Positions 10,847 through 22,232 of a DNA stretch of 64,000 nucleotides are shown here, one piece after another. The stretch is from Myrica gale (lineage: Eukaryota; Streptophyta; Magnoliopsida; Fagales; Myricaceae): the NCBI GenBank assembly GCA_963930655.1, contig OZ005605.1:21893501-21957500 (forward strand), in the 5' to 3' direction. The translations under genes and the position numbers were made by a program. Below the pieces are notes generated by a model, which saw only the letters and a program-made list of their open reading frames with translations, was not told the origin of the DNA and ran no database searches. Each line of letters opens with the position of its first letter. The first letter of the stretch is position 1.

Positions 10847-13800
10847 ATGCTTCACCTTCTCTTCCTCCTCTTCCTCCTCTCCCATCCATCTCTCACCCTC
10901 TCTCTCAACCAAGAAGGCCTCTACCTCCAAAGCCTCAAGCAGTCCCTAGATGACCCCAACTCCATCCTTTCCGCTTGGAGCGAACGTGACGACAATCCCT
11001 GCAAATGGCGGGGTGTCAAGTGCGACCCTTCCTCCCACTCCGTTTACTCCCTCGACCTCTCCAACACCAACGTCGCCGGCCCTTTCCCTTCCCTACTCTG
11101 CCGCCTCCCCAACCTCACCTTCATTTCGTTCTTCAACAACTCCGTCAACTCCACCCTCCCTTCCGATATCTCATCTTGTATAAACCTCGAACACCTCGAC
11201 CTCTCCCAGAACCTCCTCACCGGTACGCTGCCTCACACCCTGGCCGACCTCCCCAACCTCCGGTACCTGGACTTGACCGGTAACAATTTTTCGGGAGCTA
11301 TCCCAGATACTTTTGGGCGGTTTCAAAAGCTCGAGGTTTTCTCCCTCGTTTACAATCTCTTGGACGGGACGATTCCTTCGGTTTTGGGAAACATAAGTAC
11401 ACTGAAAATGCTGAACCTGTCTTACAATCCGTTTTTCCCGGGTCAGATCCCGCCGGAGCTCGGAAACTTGACAAATCTCCAGGTGCTGTGGCTCACAGAC
11501 TGTAACTTGGTCGGTGAGATTCCTGACTCCCTGGGTGGGCTCAAGAAGCTCACCGATTTGGACCTGGCACTGAATGCTTTACACGGTCCTATTCCGAGGT
11601 CGCTCTCCGGGTTGAGCAGCGTGGTCCAGATTGAACTCTATAACAACTCGTTGTCGGGCGGGCTGCCGCCCGGGATGTCCAACCTGACTGCATTGCGACT
11701 GTTCGATGCGTCAATGAACGAGTTGTCGGGGACTATTCCGGATGAGCTGTGTCGGTTGCCTCTCGAAAGCCTCAACCTTTACGAGAACCGATTCGAGGGA
11801 GCCTTGCCTGAGAGTATTGCCAATTCGCCGGGCTTATACGAGCTCAGGCTTTTCCAGAACAGACTCACGGGGGAGTTACCCAAAAATCTGGGCAGACACT
11901 CGCCGCTCAAATGGCTCGACATTTCAAACAACCAGTTTTCCGGTGAACTTCCGGCGACTTTATGTGATAAAGGAGCACTGGAAGAACTTTTAGTGATATA
12001 CAACCAGTTGTCGGGTCCAATCCCGGCGGCTCTTGGGGAGTGCCAGAGTTTGAAGCGCGTCCGACTGGCTCACAACCGCCTTTCCGGCGAAGTTCCGGCT
12101 GGTTTTTGGGGCCTCACACATGTGTATTTGCTCGAACTCGTTGGGAACTCGTTTACGGGTCAAATCGCGAAGACAATCGTCGGAGCTTCAAATCTGTCTC
12201 TTTTGATTGTGTCAACAAACAATTTTTCGGGTCCGATACCAGATGAGATCGGGTGGTTGGAAAATCTGGTCGAGTTTTCGGGTGACGGTAACAAACTCAG
12301 TGGGTCGTTGCCAGATAGTATGATTAATCTTGAGCAACTTGGGACTCTTAATCTTCACAACAACGAGCTTTCTGGTGAACTTCCAAGTGGGATCAAATCT
12401 TGGAAGAAGCTTAACGAGCTGAATTTGGCGAATAACAGGTTTTCGGGAAACATACCCGAAGAGATTGGGAGCCTGTCCGTGCTTAATTACCTTGATCTTT
12501 CGAGAAATCAATTCTCTGGGAAAATCCCTCTTGAGTTGCAGAATTTGAAGCTCAATGAGCTGAACTTGTCCTACAATCACTTGTCGGGTGATCTTCCGCC
12601 GTCGTTTGCGAAGGAAATGTATATGAGTAGCTTTCTGGGTAATCCTGGTTTGTGTGGGGATTTGAAGGGTTTGTGCGGTGGAAAAGGCGAAGCTAAGAGC
12701 AAAGGCTACGTTTGGCTGCTTTGGACAATTTTTTTGCTAGCTGGGCTAGTGTTTATTGTGGGTGTGGTTTGGTTCTACTTCAAGTACAGGAACTTCAAGA
12801 AGGCAAAGAAAGCAATCGACAAGTCAAAGTGGACTTTGATGTCGTTTCATAAACTGGGTTTTAGTGAACATGAGATATTGGATTGCCTTGACGAGGATAG
12901 TGTGATTGGTAAAGGATCTTCCGGGAAAGTATACAAGGTTGTGCTAAGCAATGGCGAGGTGGTTGCGGTGAAGAAGCTTTGGGGAGGAGCGAAGAAAGAG
13001 TTCGAGAGTGGCGATGTTGAAAAAGGTCCGGTTCGGGAGGATGTTTTTGACGCGGAGGTTGCAACTCTGGGAAAGATTAGGCACAAGAACATCGTTAAGC
13101 TATGGTGTTGTTGCACGACTAGGGACTGCAAGCTTTTGGTTTATGAGTACATGCCTAATGGTAGTTTAGGTGATTTGCTGCATAGTAGTAAAGGAGGGTT
13201 ATTGGATTGGCCAACAAGGTATAAGATTGCTTTTGATGCGGCTGAGGGGCTTTCTTATTTGCATCATGATTGTGTTCCTCCTATTGTCCATAGAGATGTG
13301 AAATCCAACAATATTTTGTTGGATGGGGATTTTGGAGCACGAGTGGCAGATTTTGGGGTGGCTAAGGTAGTTGATTCCAGCGGAAAGGGGCCTAAATCCA
13401 TGTCAGTTATTGCTGGGTCCTGTGGGTACATTGCACCAGGTTAGCGTCCTCAACTCCTGGTCTCCGGCTTTGACCTTGATATATCTTGAACTGATTAGCG
13501 AAAAATTTTCATTTTTTTTGTTAGGTTGTCTTTAACTTCAGATTCTTGTGCTTGTTGGTTGTTGTGTGGTGATTACTTTTCTGCTCTTGGATAATCATTC
13601 TTGATTAGAAGTTCTCTCTAGAGATACTTAGCTTGTGTGTTCTAACATGGCTTCCTATTTGTATTTTGCTTTGAATTTAAGTAAGATCAAGATCAATAGG
13701 CTAATTGGCTTCACAATTATTTCCTATCAATTGTGAATTTCAATTATGCTTTAGTGGGAAGTCATGCCATCATTTTCTTTTTCTCCTTGCATAACAAGTA

Positions 13801-14240
13801 TTGTTTTGGCTCAAAATGAAGTTCCTCTTTTGCTTAAACTTGTTGCAGAATATGCGTACACGCTTAGAGTGAACGAGAAGAGCGACATATACAGTTTTGG
13901 TGTAGTTGTCCTTGAGTTGGTCACAGGAAGACTCCCGGTTGACCCCGAGTTTGGGGAGAAGGATTTGGTGAAGTGGGTGTGCACCACTTTGGATCAGAAA
14001 GGCGTGGACCATGTTCTTGACTCGAAACTTGATCCTTGTTACAAGGAAGAAATATGCAAGATGCTCAACATTGGCCTTCTCTGCACCAGCCCTCTCCCAA
14101 TAAATCGGCCATCCATGAGACGGGTGGTCAAAATGTTGCAAGAAGTGGGGCCAGAGAACCAACCTAAGCCTGCCAAAAAAGATGGAAAATTGTCTCCTTA
14201 CTACTACGAAGATGCATCAGATCATGGAAGTGTAGCCTAG
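10847..14240 (+). CDS. HSL1: LRR receptor-like kinase, HSL1/HAESA family
   Basis: Two exons, 10847-13439 and 13849-14240, joined by a GT-AG intron inside the codon for the APE glutamate. They give 994 residues, close to the roughly 1000 of HAESA and HSL1. Visible in order: signal peptide (1-19, MLHLLFLLFL...), LRRNT cap with the pair in NPCKWRGVKC (50-59), about 20 LRRs of the LxGxIP type, a paired-cysteine cap (GLCGDLKGLCGG), a membrane helix (about 620-645), then a kinase with glycine loop IGKGSSGKVY (about 686), HRD at 815-817, DFG at 835-837 and SCGYIAPEYAY. The C-terminus, KLSPYYYEDASDHGSVA, is typical of this clade. All catalytic residues are present. Known relatives perceive IDA/IDL and CLE9/10 peptides at the plasma membrane in abscission and stomatal lineage control. 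An in-frame ATG at 10742 would add 35 residues before the signal peptide, so 10847 is preferred. Confidence 0.95.
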
Positions 14241-15003
14241 GAACTTGTTCAAGTTTTGTTTCTTTTTTTTGTTTTTTTGTTTTGAGCAACATGTGCAAGT
14301 TCAATTGGTGCAAAATCAATCGTGGGATGGGAAGTTGTAGCTTTTCTTTTTCTTTTTCTTTACTAACTGCACATTGATGGATGTACTCCGGGTTTGCTTC
14401 AGAGAGTGGGAAAAGGTTAGAAGAGAGATGAAAAAAGCGCAAAAGGGGCTCTGGGGATGTGATGAAAAAGTGGACTTTTGCAGTCGATGAAAATCAATCT
14501 TGACGGGTTTCACTGTTCCTTGATGCTGATATTCTCCCTGGTATCACTCAGGTGAGTGTTGAAACCCAAGGCTCTGGCTTCCATCAACAGCAATAGTAAG
14601 TTTTCTTGTCTGCTGTTAGAAGATCCCGAAATGGGAAAATCTGAAATGGTGCACGATGTTCTTGGTTAATTGCTTTGTGCCTTTGACTGTCATCTGGCCT
14701 GAGAATTTTCAGTGGTTGAAGTTGCTACTGTATGTATATTGAGATAACCATGTGCACTAGACAGCTATGAATCAATTATGAAGGTAGTTAGTAGGGTTGA
14801 TGTCGACTTGCCCCTCCCATTTAAGTGAAATAGTTCCCGACTCTTTGGCTGTTCTTGCTGCTGCCTGCCCTAACGGTGTCCGTGTCCCAGGCAAACATCT
14901 TTTTCAAAACTGACTTGGACAGTTGGACATCTCACTGGTAATTTATGGATGGTCCCTCCTACATCGTAGTTAGTCACATTTTTCGTTGGTCGTTGGTTGT
15001 TAC
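14241..15003. other. HSL1 downstream region
   Basis: T-rich tracts follow the stop codon (near 14262-14280 and 14340-14360) and this is probably the 3' UTR. The remainder is unremarkable and no gene is seen. Confidence 0.4.
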
Positions 15004-15582
15004 TTTTTTTTTAATTAAGGATAAAACCAGCTAACCAACCATCAAATCCGAATCAACAATAAAGGCAGTAACAAAATCAGCAGTAAAATAACTAAAACAA
15101 GTATGACCAGCAGCCCACTTGGCCAATCGGTGAGCCAAATGATTCCTTCGATGAGAAATCCAACCTAGAGAATGCCGAGGATGCTCAGAGAAGAACGAAC
15201 GAGGAGAACTCATCCAATCCTCAACCTGCCAACCAACAGAAGGTTCCAAACACAGCATATCATGCACCAAGGTACTGCAATTACTCTCAAACCAAATTCT
15301 GCTAGCAGAGAAGGAACTAGCAATCCTAGTAGCAGCTAGCAAGGCAGCAGTTTCACCAACTAAGGGGTCATGGTGAGGGATACGCTCCGTGTACAAGGTA
15401 CAGAGGGAGCCCTCATGATCGCGAATAGCGACAGTCCAGACCGAGTGAGAAGTCATGATCAGCAACATCCACATTGCATTTAAGCACCCCAATCGGGGTG
15501 GTAACCAACCAATACCAAAAGAGAGTGACAAAACATCCCAAGCAACAACATGCTCACTAAAACGACGTTTAATCCCTGACAA
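15004..15582 (-). mobile_element. LINE fragment: RNase H domain and 3' end
   Basis: On the minus strand an open frame of about 180 codons encodes the RNase H domain typical of plant L1-type LINE ORF2 C-termini. Recognisable pieces are WTVAIRDHEGSL, ETAALLAATRIA, WFESNCSTLVHDML and HRRNHLAHRLAKWAAG. It ends at a T-run on the plus strand (15004-15012), the copy's poly-A tail. The copy is 5'-truncated or split: the matching upstream ORF2 zinc-binding piece sits at 17456-17724 on the same strand, beyond a block of younger insertions. Confidence 0.8.
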
Positions 15583-17103
15583 TGCACCACCTCAAACCAA
15601 ATGGGGGCCCAAGGCAAAATAAATTATTATGATTTTTTTAATATAAAACTTAATTTAAAATATTTAAAAATTATTAAATTTAATATAAAATATTTAAAGG
15701 CCCATTAATTGTTTTTTATGAGGCCCTCATACATGACATCAAGGCCCCATGACTAGAACAATTAAGAAATTTACAAGACAAATCCCGTCTATTTTAAAAA
15801 AAACATAGTTTCTAGAGAGAGAGTCTCTTCCCTCTCTCTAGAACCCCCAACCCCTTGCCTGAAAAACCTCTTCTTCCTTTCTCTCGGTCTGGGGGGGAGC
15901 TCCGGCTCCTCCCCCTCCTTTTCTTTCCTCCGGCCACGCTTCTGGTGGCCAGTGGCTTTTGGTTTTTTGGCTCCTTTTTCCTCTTTGTTTTGGAGGCTAG
16001 ATCTACGTCTCCCTGGTGCTCCTCGGTGTCCACGGCTTCCCTGGTGGGTTTCATCTCCGTCCGACGCTCAGATGTGCCCCGGTGCGGTTGCAGTTTGCCG
16101 GCGCGTGCGGTCGCACGCGCGCCCCTCCGCGCGCGTGGATCTCACGCGTCCGTGCTCTCTTGCCCCTCTCTCGGCTGTCTCGTGCGTTTTCCGGCGGTTT
16201 TGAGTAGCCCGACCGTGTTCTCCCCCACCAGGCGGTCCTTTTTGCTTCGGTCCGGCAGTGCTTTGCCGGCGCGTGTAGGACACGCGCGGCCGTGTGTGCG
16301 TGTGCTTCCTGTCCGCGCGGCGTTTTTGCTCCGTGCTGCCTCTGGTCGGTTTGTTTGGCCCGTTTCCTGCCTCTGCCACCTCCCCCCGGTTGGTGGTCAG
16401 ATCTGGTTCGAGCCGCCCGACGTTGCCTCCTCTCCTCCTCCCGCTTGTGCAGCCGGTCTTGACGTGAAGATAATTTCGAAGGAGTCGGATTGCTGCGAAG
16501 TGCGCCCTTCTTCTTGCGGAAGCAGCCACCGTCTTGTACGGTGGTTGTGTTGTGTGCGTTGTGTTCCGGCTCTTGTGGCCGGTGGGTGTTGGTGTTTGTA
16601 TTGTGTTCTGGCCCTTGTGGTCAGGTTGTGGGTGTTTTGTCTGTGGACCCTCGTGGTCGGTTGGTGGTTCCGGCTTTGTTCCGGCTTTGTAATCCGGTTT
16701 GGTTTCTGGTAGGGCCTTTAGGTCCGATCAGGTCTTTTGCAGGCCTTCGGGTTGTTTTTACGTTTTGTTCTGGCTGTACAATTCTCGGTTTTTAATATAT
16801 TTGTTATGTTGCTTAGAAAAAAAAAAAGAAATTTACAAGACATTTTTTCTCTTTGAACAAAGTTCAGAAATATCTAAAAATGAATTTGGAGGCATGAAAG
16901 AAATATATTAGTGCACTCATGATAAAAAAATATATGAAAATATTGCATCTTGCCATTTTTTTCTTAGCTAAGTTGTTTTTTATTTTTAGGTCATCTACAA
17001 CACAAAAAAAAATTAAAAATTAAAAAATTATTTTTAGTCTTTATGGGGCCTTGCTCAGGGTGAGGCCTTAGGCCACCGCCTAAGTTGCCTTACCCTTGAG
17101 CCG
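15583..17103. mobile_element. possible degenerate hAT-like element hosting a retroposon
   Basis: The two margins look like hAT-type ends. On the left is ccaaatgggggcccaaggca with gaggccctc and aaggccccatg further in. On the right, read on the minus strand, is ggtcggctcaagggtaaggc followed by ggcctaaggcct. AT-rich DNA lies between them, interrupted by the retroposon at 15781-16825. I could not define the exact ends or an 8-bp target duplication, and there is no transposase. Confidence 0.35.
15781..16825 (+). mobile_element. GC-rich retroposon with poly-A tail and target duplication
   Basis: A 1.05-kb insertion ending in a poly-A tract (about 16816-16827) and flanked by the duplication aagaaatttacaagaca (15764-15780 and 16826-16842). 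It is far more GC-rich than its surroundings. It starts with AT-rich leader and agagagagtctcttcc, then carries ccggc-rich sequence and imperfect repeats of gttgtgtgcgttgtgttcc and ctcttgtggccgg. An open frame of 285 codons (15855-16712) has low-complexity composition and no recognisable domain. With no reverse transcriptase it must have been moved by a LINE. It is either a non-autonomous retroposon or an ORF-less LINE derivative. Confidence 0.75.
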
Positions 17104-17455
17104 ACCATGTTACGCATATGCCTCAAAGAATCCATCAAAAGAGCAGGTGATGCTCAAACTCGGATTGATCAGGTGATGAATTCGGATGTTTCACCTGATT
17201 GGGTCATTGAAGCTGAAATTCTGACTATCCATGCTATGCTACGGAGCAATGGGCAATGGAGTTTTAGCTGGATTCCGCGGGAAGGAAACGGGATGGCTCA
17301 TGCCTTGGCTCGGTGGGGTCTACAGGTGGAAGATCCGGAACGTGTTGCTATGGACGATATCCCTCAGCGTATTATTCAAGTTGATGTAATTAGTGAGGGA
17401 AGCAAGATAACGCCTGACGGTTAATATCATGTTATCTAGAAAGAAAAAAAAAAAG
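17104..17455 (+). mobile_element. 5'-truncated LINE: RNase H tail, plus orientation
   Basis: The plus-strand frame 17107-17424 encodes the C-terminal half of a LINE RNase H domain (SPDWVIEAEILTIHAML, WSFSWIPREGNGMAHALARW). A short 3' end and poly-A tract (about 17441-17453) follow. It abuts the opposite-strand LINE piece at 17456. No clear target duplication was found. Confidence 0.7.
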
Positions 17456-17724
17456 AGCAGCGTATAGAATAAAACGATGCAAGGAAGATTTAGCAATACC
17501 AAAGAACCTGTGGGCATATAACACCTGCTTCACAAAAACAGCAAACGGCATTGCAGGAAGACAATCAACCTGAAGAGGCCAGGGCACCCCTCTCCACACG
17601 ACCGTGCAATCTGGCAACGCAAAAACAGATGCTTAGGGGTCTCAACCTCCAAGCCACACAAAGGACATAGCCCACCCGCCTGCTCCTCATCATTCAAGAA
17701 TTGCGCAAGCAGCCCGCCCACCAA
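17456..17724 (-). mobile_element. LINE fragment: ORF2 zinc-binding (zf-RVT) region
   Basis: Minus-strand translation gives AGGLCPLCGLEVETPKHLFL followed by RCQIA, the C-x2-C...H-x4-C signature of the zf-RVT domain that precedes RNase H in plant LINE ORF2. The downstream part continues in a shifted frame (WRGVPWPLQVDCL), so the copy is decayed. Orientation and order suggest it is the 5' neighbour of the RNase H piece at 15004-15582, now separated by insertions. Confidence 0.7.
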
Positions 17725-19277
17725 AACAAAACTGAAACTGTTATTTTTAGCACTTTTAATTGATTATTGATGGTAGATATTTTATTAAAAAAGTCGTCAA
17801 TTTTAAAGAAAATTAGTTTTTTCATCTTTGAAATTAGGATTTTATATTTCTAAAAATGTAACAGTAAAAACGTACGAAGATAAAATTATCATTCATATGC
17901 TAAAAAGGTAACGTATTTTTCAAATAATGGGGAAGATTCTAATGCAAAATGTTTGAAATTGTTAGTAAGTGAGTGTAATATGATAAAAACAATGAGTTGC
18001 AAAGTTGTAGAAGAGTCCCACAATTAAAGAGTGCAAAAGTATATTTATGCCAAGTTAATATCAAACTCTCACACGAATGTTATGCGCTATTGTTTTCTTC
18101 GCACGACAATTTGCTTCATAATTGTTAATCACTTCACTGCACAGTTTGAGGAGGAACGCTATTTCCTAATGTTGAGTTGCCAAGTTGCTTTTAAGTGCCT
18201 TTAGGTGCTACTTACCACTTCCTCTGTTTTCTTCAACCACCACATTTGCACGTCCTTTTAGCGGCCGGTGAGTATTCACATTAAATTCTTCTTCGTTGTT
18301 GCCTAGGATGGGCAAAGCTCTGGAGGAGGCCTGCTAGAGGGCCGTTTGTCCCTCTCTTGTGGTTTTATGTTTGCAAAGTAGTCTCGCTTTCAAACTTTAT
18401 ACACAATCGATGCCCCCTTCGTTGCCTGGGTGACTGGGTCTTTTGTTCGTGAAATCACGCTGACTGACCACATTGCAGAAACCATGGGCCGTGGATAGAA
18501 AAATTTGAAAAAAAATTCGGTTTTCAAACGTGAGCCTTTAGCAAGGACTCCACGTGGATTGGGAGAGTAGAAGCAGCAATCTCAGACATCAGGTGGAGTA
18601 TGTACCCCCGGCCAGTAGAATACAAAATAGAAGAGGTGGAGTCGAGCCCACAGTAAGTACCAGATAGGCCACAGTGGCCGTAGTAGGCGTACTGTTTCTG
18701 ACACGTAACAGTTTATCCGCTCGGAGGAGGATAAAACAACAGTTCTTTTTTTTTCTTAGCCAATGTACAAACTTTTCCTTCGTTACTAGTCCTCGTGACC
18801 CATTTTTCCTGTTTCGCTATCTATCCGCGACATAGCAGTAAAGTTCAAATTAGACTCTCTCTGGAAAGCCTCATAAAATTTGCACTGCATTAATCCACGA
18901 AGGGCGTTGGGCTCGTAGTACTAGTGCGTCGCGTAGAGCCCACTCCAGAATAAATCACCGTCCTTTTCTTTGCTTCGTTGGTTTTGGTTGGTATGGATTT
19001 TATGTCGGTCCAGTAGGGCCTATCACACAGGTCATCTTATCTTGATTATTGAAGAAAATATATTTTGAACCTTTCTAATTACTATATTTTTTACAATTTA
19101 CGTTCTAATTTATCAATATGTTTACACTTTGCATATCATATTGCATTTTAACCGTGACACTTAACTTATTTTTATTAATTTTAACAGCGAAAAATAATAT
19201 AAGGTGTAGTGTATAAACATATTCGTAATTTGAGATCCCATATGTCAGGTTCAGTTGTTTGGGGCGTAAATTATAAA
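17725..19277. other. intergenic, no gene seen
   Basis: AT-rich to mixed sequence. I found no open frame resembling a protein and no clear element ends. Confidence 0.45.
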
Positions 19278-19292
19278 AAAGTATGATCATTT

Positions 19293-19851
19293 TTTTTTCT
19301 TATCAAACCTTACAGAAGGACAATTAAGAAGCAGAGCTCAACACCTGAGCCAATAATTGTTCAGGTAAACAACTAGGAGAAATAACCCCAAAACATAACG
19401 AAAGAGCAGCCCACTTAGCTAAACAATGCGCAAACATATTAAGCCTACGGGGAATCCAAATAATAGAACAATCAGTATGAAGGCGAAAGAATTCCCGCAG
19501 AACCAAGAGCTGAGAATGCAACAGAGGGTCAGGATCCACCTCACAGTTCAGAATCATTGCACAAAGATCTTGACAATCAGATTCGAAATCAATTGATGTC
19601 CACCCCATTGACAACGCAATATTCGTCGCAGCTACAAGCGAAGAAGATTCTCCAAAAAGAGAATTGATGCTTGGGAATTGCTCCGTGTACATATGACAGA
19701 GAAAGCCTCCCGAGTCTCTGAAAACAGCAGCCAATACAGCTACTTTACTTCGAATGACAACTTCAACATTGCACTTAAGGCGGCCCTGCAATGGAGGAAG
19801 CCAACCAGTGCTACTAATCGTCGCTGAGATACGCCATGCTTGTAGGTGTTC
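19293..19851 (-). mobile_element. 5'-truncated LINE with target duplication
   Basis: A 559-bp insertion flanked by the 15-bp duplication aaagtatgatcattt (19278-19292 and 19852-19866). The T-run at the left edge is its poly-A tail. The minus-strand frame 19324-19791 encodes a LINE RNase H domain (AVLAAVFRDSGGFLCHMYTE, ESSSLVAATNIAL, IIWIPRRLNMFAHCLAKWAA). Only the 3' end of ORF2 and the tail were copied, the usual result of aborted target-primed reverse transcription. Confidence 0.9.
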
Positions 19852-19866
19852 AAAGTATGATCATTT

Positions 19867-20310
19867 AAGAGTGAACAATGTAATTTTTGAGATGAGCAGC
19901 CAATGATCAGGCTGCGCATGCTTTGGCCCAATGGGCCGCCAATGTAATTGGAATGGCACTATTCCGCTTCATCTATGCAAAGACTTCCTTCCTCCCTTCC
20001 GCAGCGGAAAAGACCCTCCTTTTTCCTCTATATGTTTTTGGGGCGTATTTGTCCGGATTGTTATCGATTGTATTTACCTGCTGCACTGTAAGTACATTAT
20101 ACGGCGTCGTTTCATACAAGATTCTGAAGCTTCATCAGCTCGGTGGTCTTAAGGTGGAGTGACGTCAGGATGAGGATTGGATGCTGTCATTGTTTTATTT
20201 TATTGTCATCACCATAATTTTTTTAGACTTGATGATGATCTTATCTAATTTTTACTCGGATTGCACTGTATAATTCAAATAGAGATATACAGAGTATGTG
20301 AGTTCTATTA
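19867..20310. other. intergenic, no gene seen
   Basis: Short open frames on the plus strand have no recognisable domain. No repeat ends are visible. Confidence 0.4.
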
Positions 20311-20319
20311 TAAGACTAA

Positions 20320-20812
20320 GGGTAAATAACAAATCACACACTAGATTTTAACATATTTTAAAAAAATTCAATGAGTTTTAAAAAATTTAAAAACGATCAC
20401 TGAATTTATCATTTTGGTATCAAAATTTACTCGATCTAACGCCGTTAGACATACTTAACGGAAAATTCATTCCGCCCAGTCGCAATATGACACTTGTTTA
20501 TTAAAATAAATAAATATAAAAATTAATAACAAACCATAATTAATTAAATTTTTTTAGGAAAAACAAGGATCGAGGCTTCCTTTATATAAAGGATCGATGA
20601 AAATTTTTTTCTAAAAAAAATTAAATTAATTATATTTTTTAATTGATTTTGATTTTATTTTACGACACATGTTACATTGTAATTGAACGGGAAGAATTTT
20701 CCGTTAAGTATGTCTAATGGCGTTGAGTTGAGTGAGTTTTGATATCAAAATAATAAATTCAGTAAATTTTTTTAAAATGCGTTAAAATTTAATGTGTGAT
20801 TTATAAATTTAT
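20320..20812. mobile_element. long-TIR MITE (Mutator-like)
   Basis: About 490 bp whose two halves are imperfect inverted repeats over roughly 150 bp. The left arm includes aaatcacacactagatttta and gccgttagacatacttaacgg; the right arm carries their complements. Flanks taagactaa (20311-20319) and taagattaa (20813-20821) look like a 9-bp target duplication with one mismatch. Long TIRs with about 9-bp duplication fit MULE-type MITEs. Non-coding. Confidence 0.7.
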
Positions 20813-20821
20813 TAAGATTAA

Positions 20822-21263
20822 TATTGTCTGAAACTTTGTATAGATAATATTAAATCCGCTTACTATTTATCTCTCTAAATTAATAAGTGCAATTGAAACA
20901 AAAAAAATTATAAAGAATTCTAATTTGCATTCACAATCTTTTTATTTTTATTTTTTTTCTTAGCATTTAATTTTGTCTGCGTCTCACTTGCTGAAACAAC
21001 TCTGGTCAAGAATACTCATCCGTCACTAGACGTGTCAAACCATGCAAACCCGTGAAAAGCAGTAATCCCTCACGACGAACCACTCGTCTATATCATTGAG
21101 TCTGTATTGTTGATGGATGTATCAATCCACGGCCCACCATACTTTCGCACAGTGAAGCTTTCCGTACTGCTCATCATGAAGTCGATCTTAAGAGTTGAGT
21201 TTTCTAATTAGTAGATATATAACAAAAAAAATATAGATTGGATACATTTAAATGACATTTAAG

Positions 21264-21314
<51 letters not shown>

Positions 21315-22232
21315 TTATAATTAAGTTGGTATATCGGTAAACTTCAACCGTAATAAATTCAAGGTTTTATGATTATCCAGAACTCTATCAGCTTTCTGTC
21401 AAACTTCAACGTTAGTCTCTTCCGTTGTCGGAATTCGATAACTTTGCTATTCTGGTTGTTCTAACTAATAACTTGTTAAAAGGTAGTAATAATTTTTTAA
21501 TATTCTCAGCGATACCCAACTCCACCTCTACTCGATTGCCTTTTAACCATTGTTTATAGCCACTGCATGTAAACTTTGTTCGCTTTATCTTTTCATACTT
21601 TACTTTTGCCCTACAAGACAGATATAGTTGTCTATCCCCCAAGGTGAAAGGTGATTAGCAATCACCTACTTCTTAATCAATTCGAGATATTTTATCCTCG
21701 AATTTTTTTTGGATACTTTATTTTATGATGGGTCTCAAATCTTGACAAGGTAACACGTGCTATTCGTTGAAACAGCGCCCCAATCGTGAATCAAGAGCAA
21801 CCTAAGCATGACAAAGCAAGAGAACATTTGCTATATAGAATATGGATTACACATACACTCTACTTTTCACAAATTCCAATAAATCTCAATAAAGTAAAGA
21901 TTCTCAAAATTTCAGGAATATTCTCCGAAATTTCCACAAACAAAAGTGTTTTTAGTTCCGTGAAGGCGGCGGCCAACCTTGAACTAACAAATGACACGTA
22001 CCTAAAACTAGGGAAAGAGTTCCAACTTTCTCACCAAGCCAACCCAATTTTCAAACCAGATGCTGTCAATTTTCTTTCTTGCATCATTGCTTGATCGAGT
22101 CCTTACCTACTTTCGATCCCATATACACATACAAAACCCATTTCGACTCCAGTATTTTGACCAGCCAACCCCTTTATCTTTCCTATCCAGAGCCCTCATC
22201 ACACCCTGCGAGGCTATACGAAGAGAACGAAA
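20822..22232. other. upstream region of the CR4-like kinase
   Basis: No gene. Contains the TA microsatellite at 21266-21308. A ctatatagaa near 21831 could be a TATA element, about 400 bases before the kinase start. Short open frames here have no recognisable domain. Confidence 0.4.
21266..21308. repeat. (TA)n microsatellite
   Basis: An uninterrupted alternating AT run of about 43 bases. Confidence 0.95.

Noticed and set aside
15855-16712. 285-codon frame as a protein gene
   Set aside because: Low-complexity Ser/Cys/Leu/Val composition in a GC-rich retroposon with poly-A tail and target duplication; competing frames on both strands are also open.
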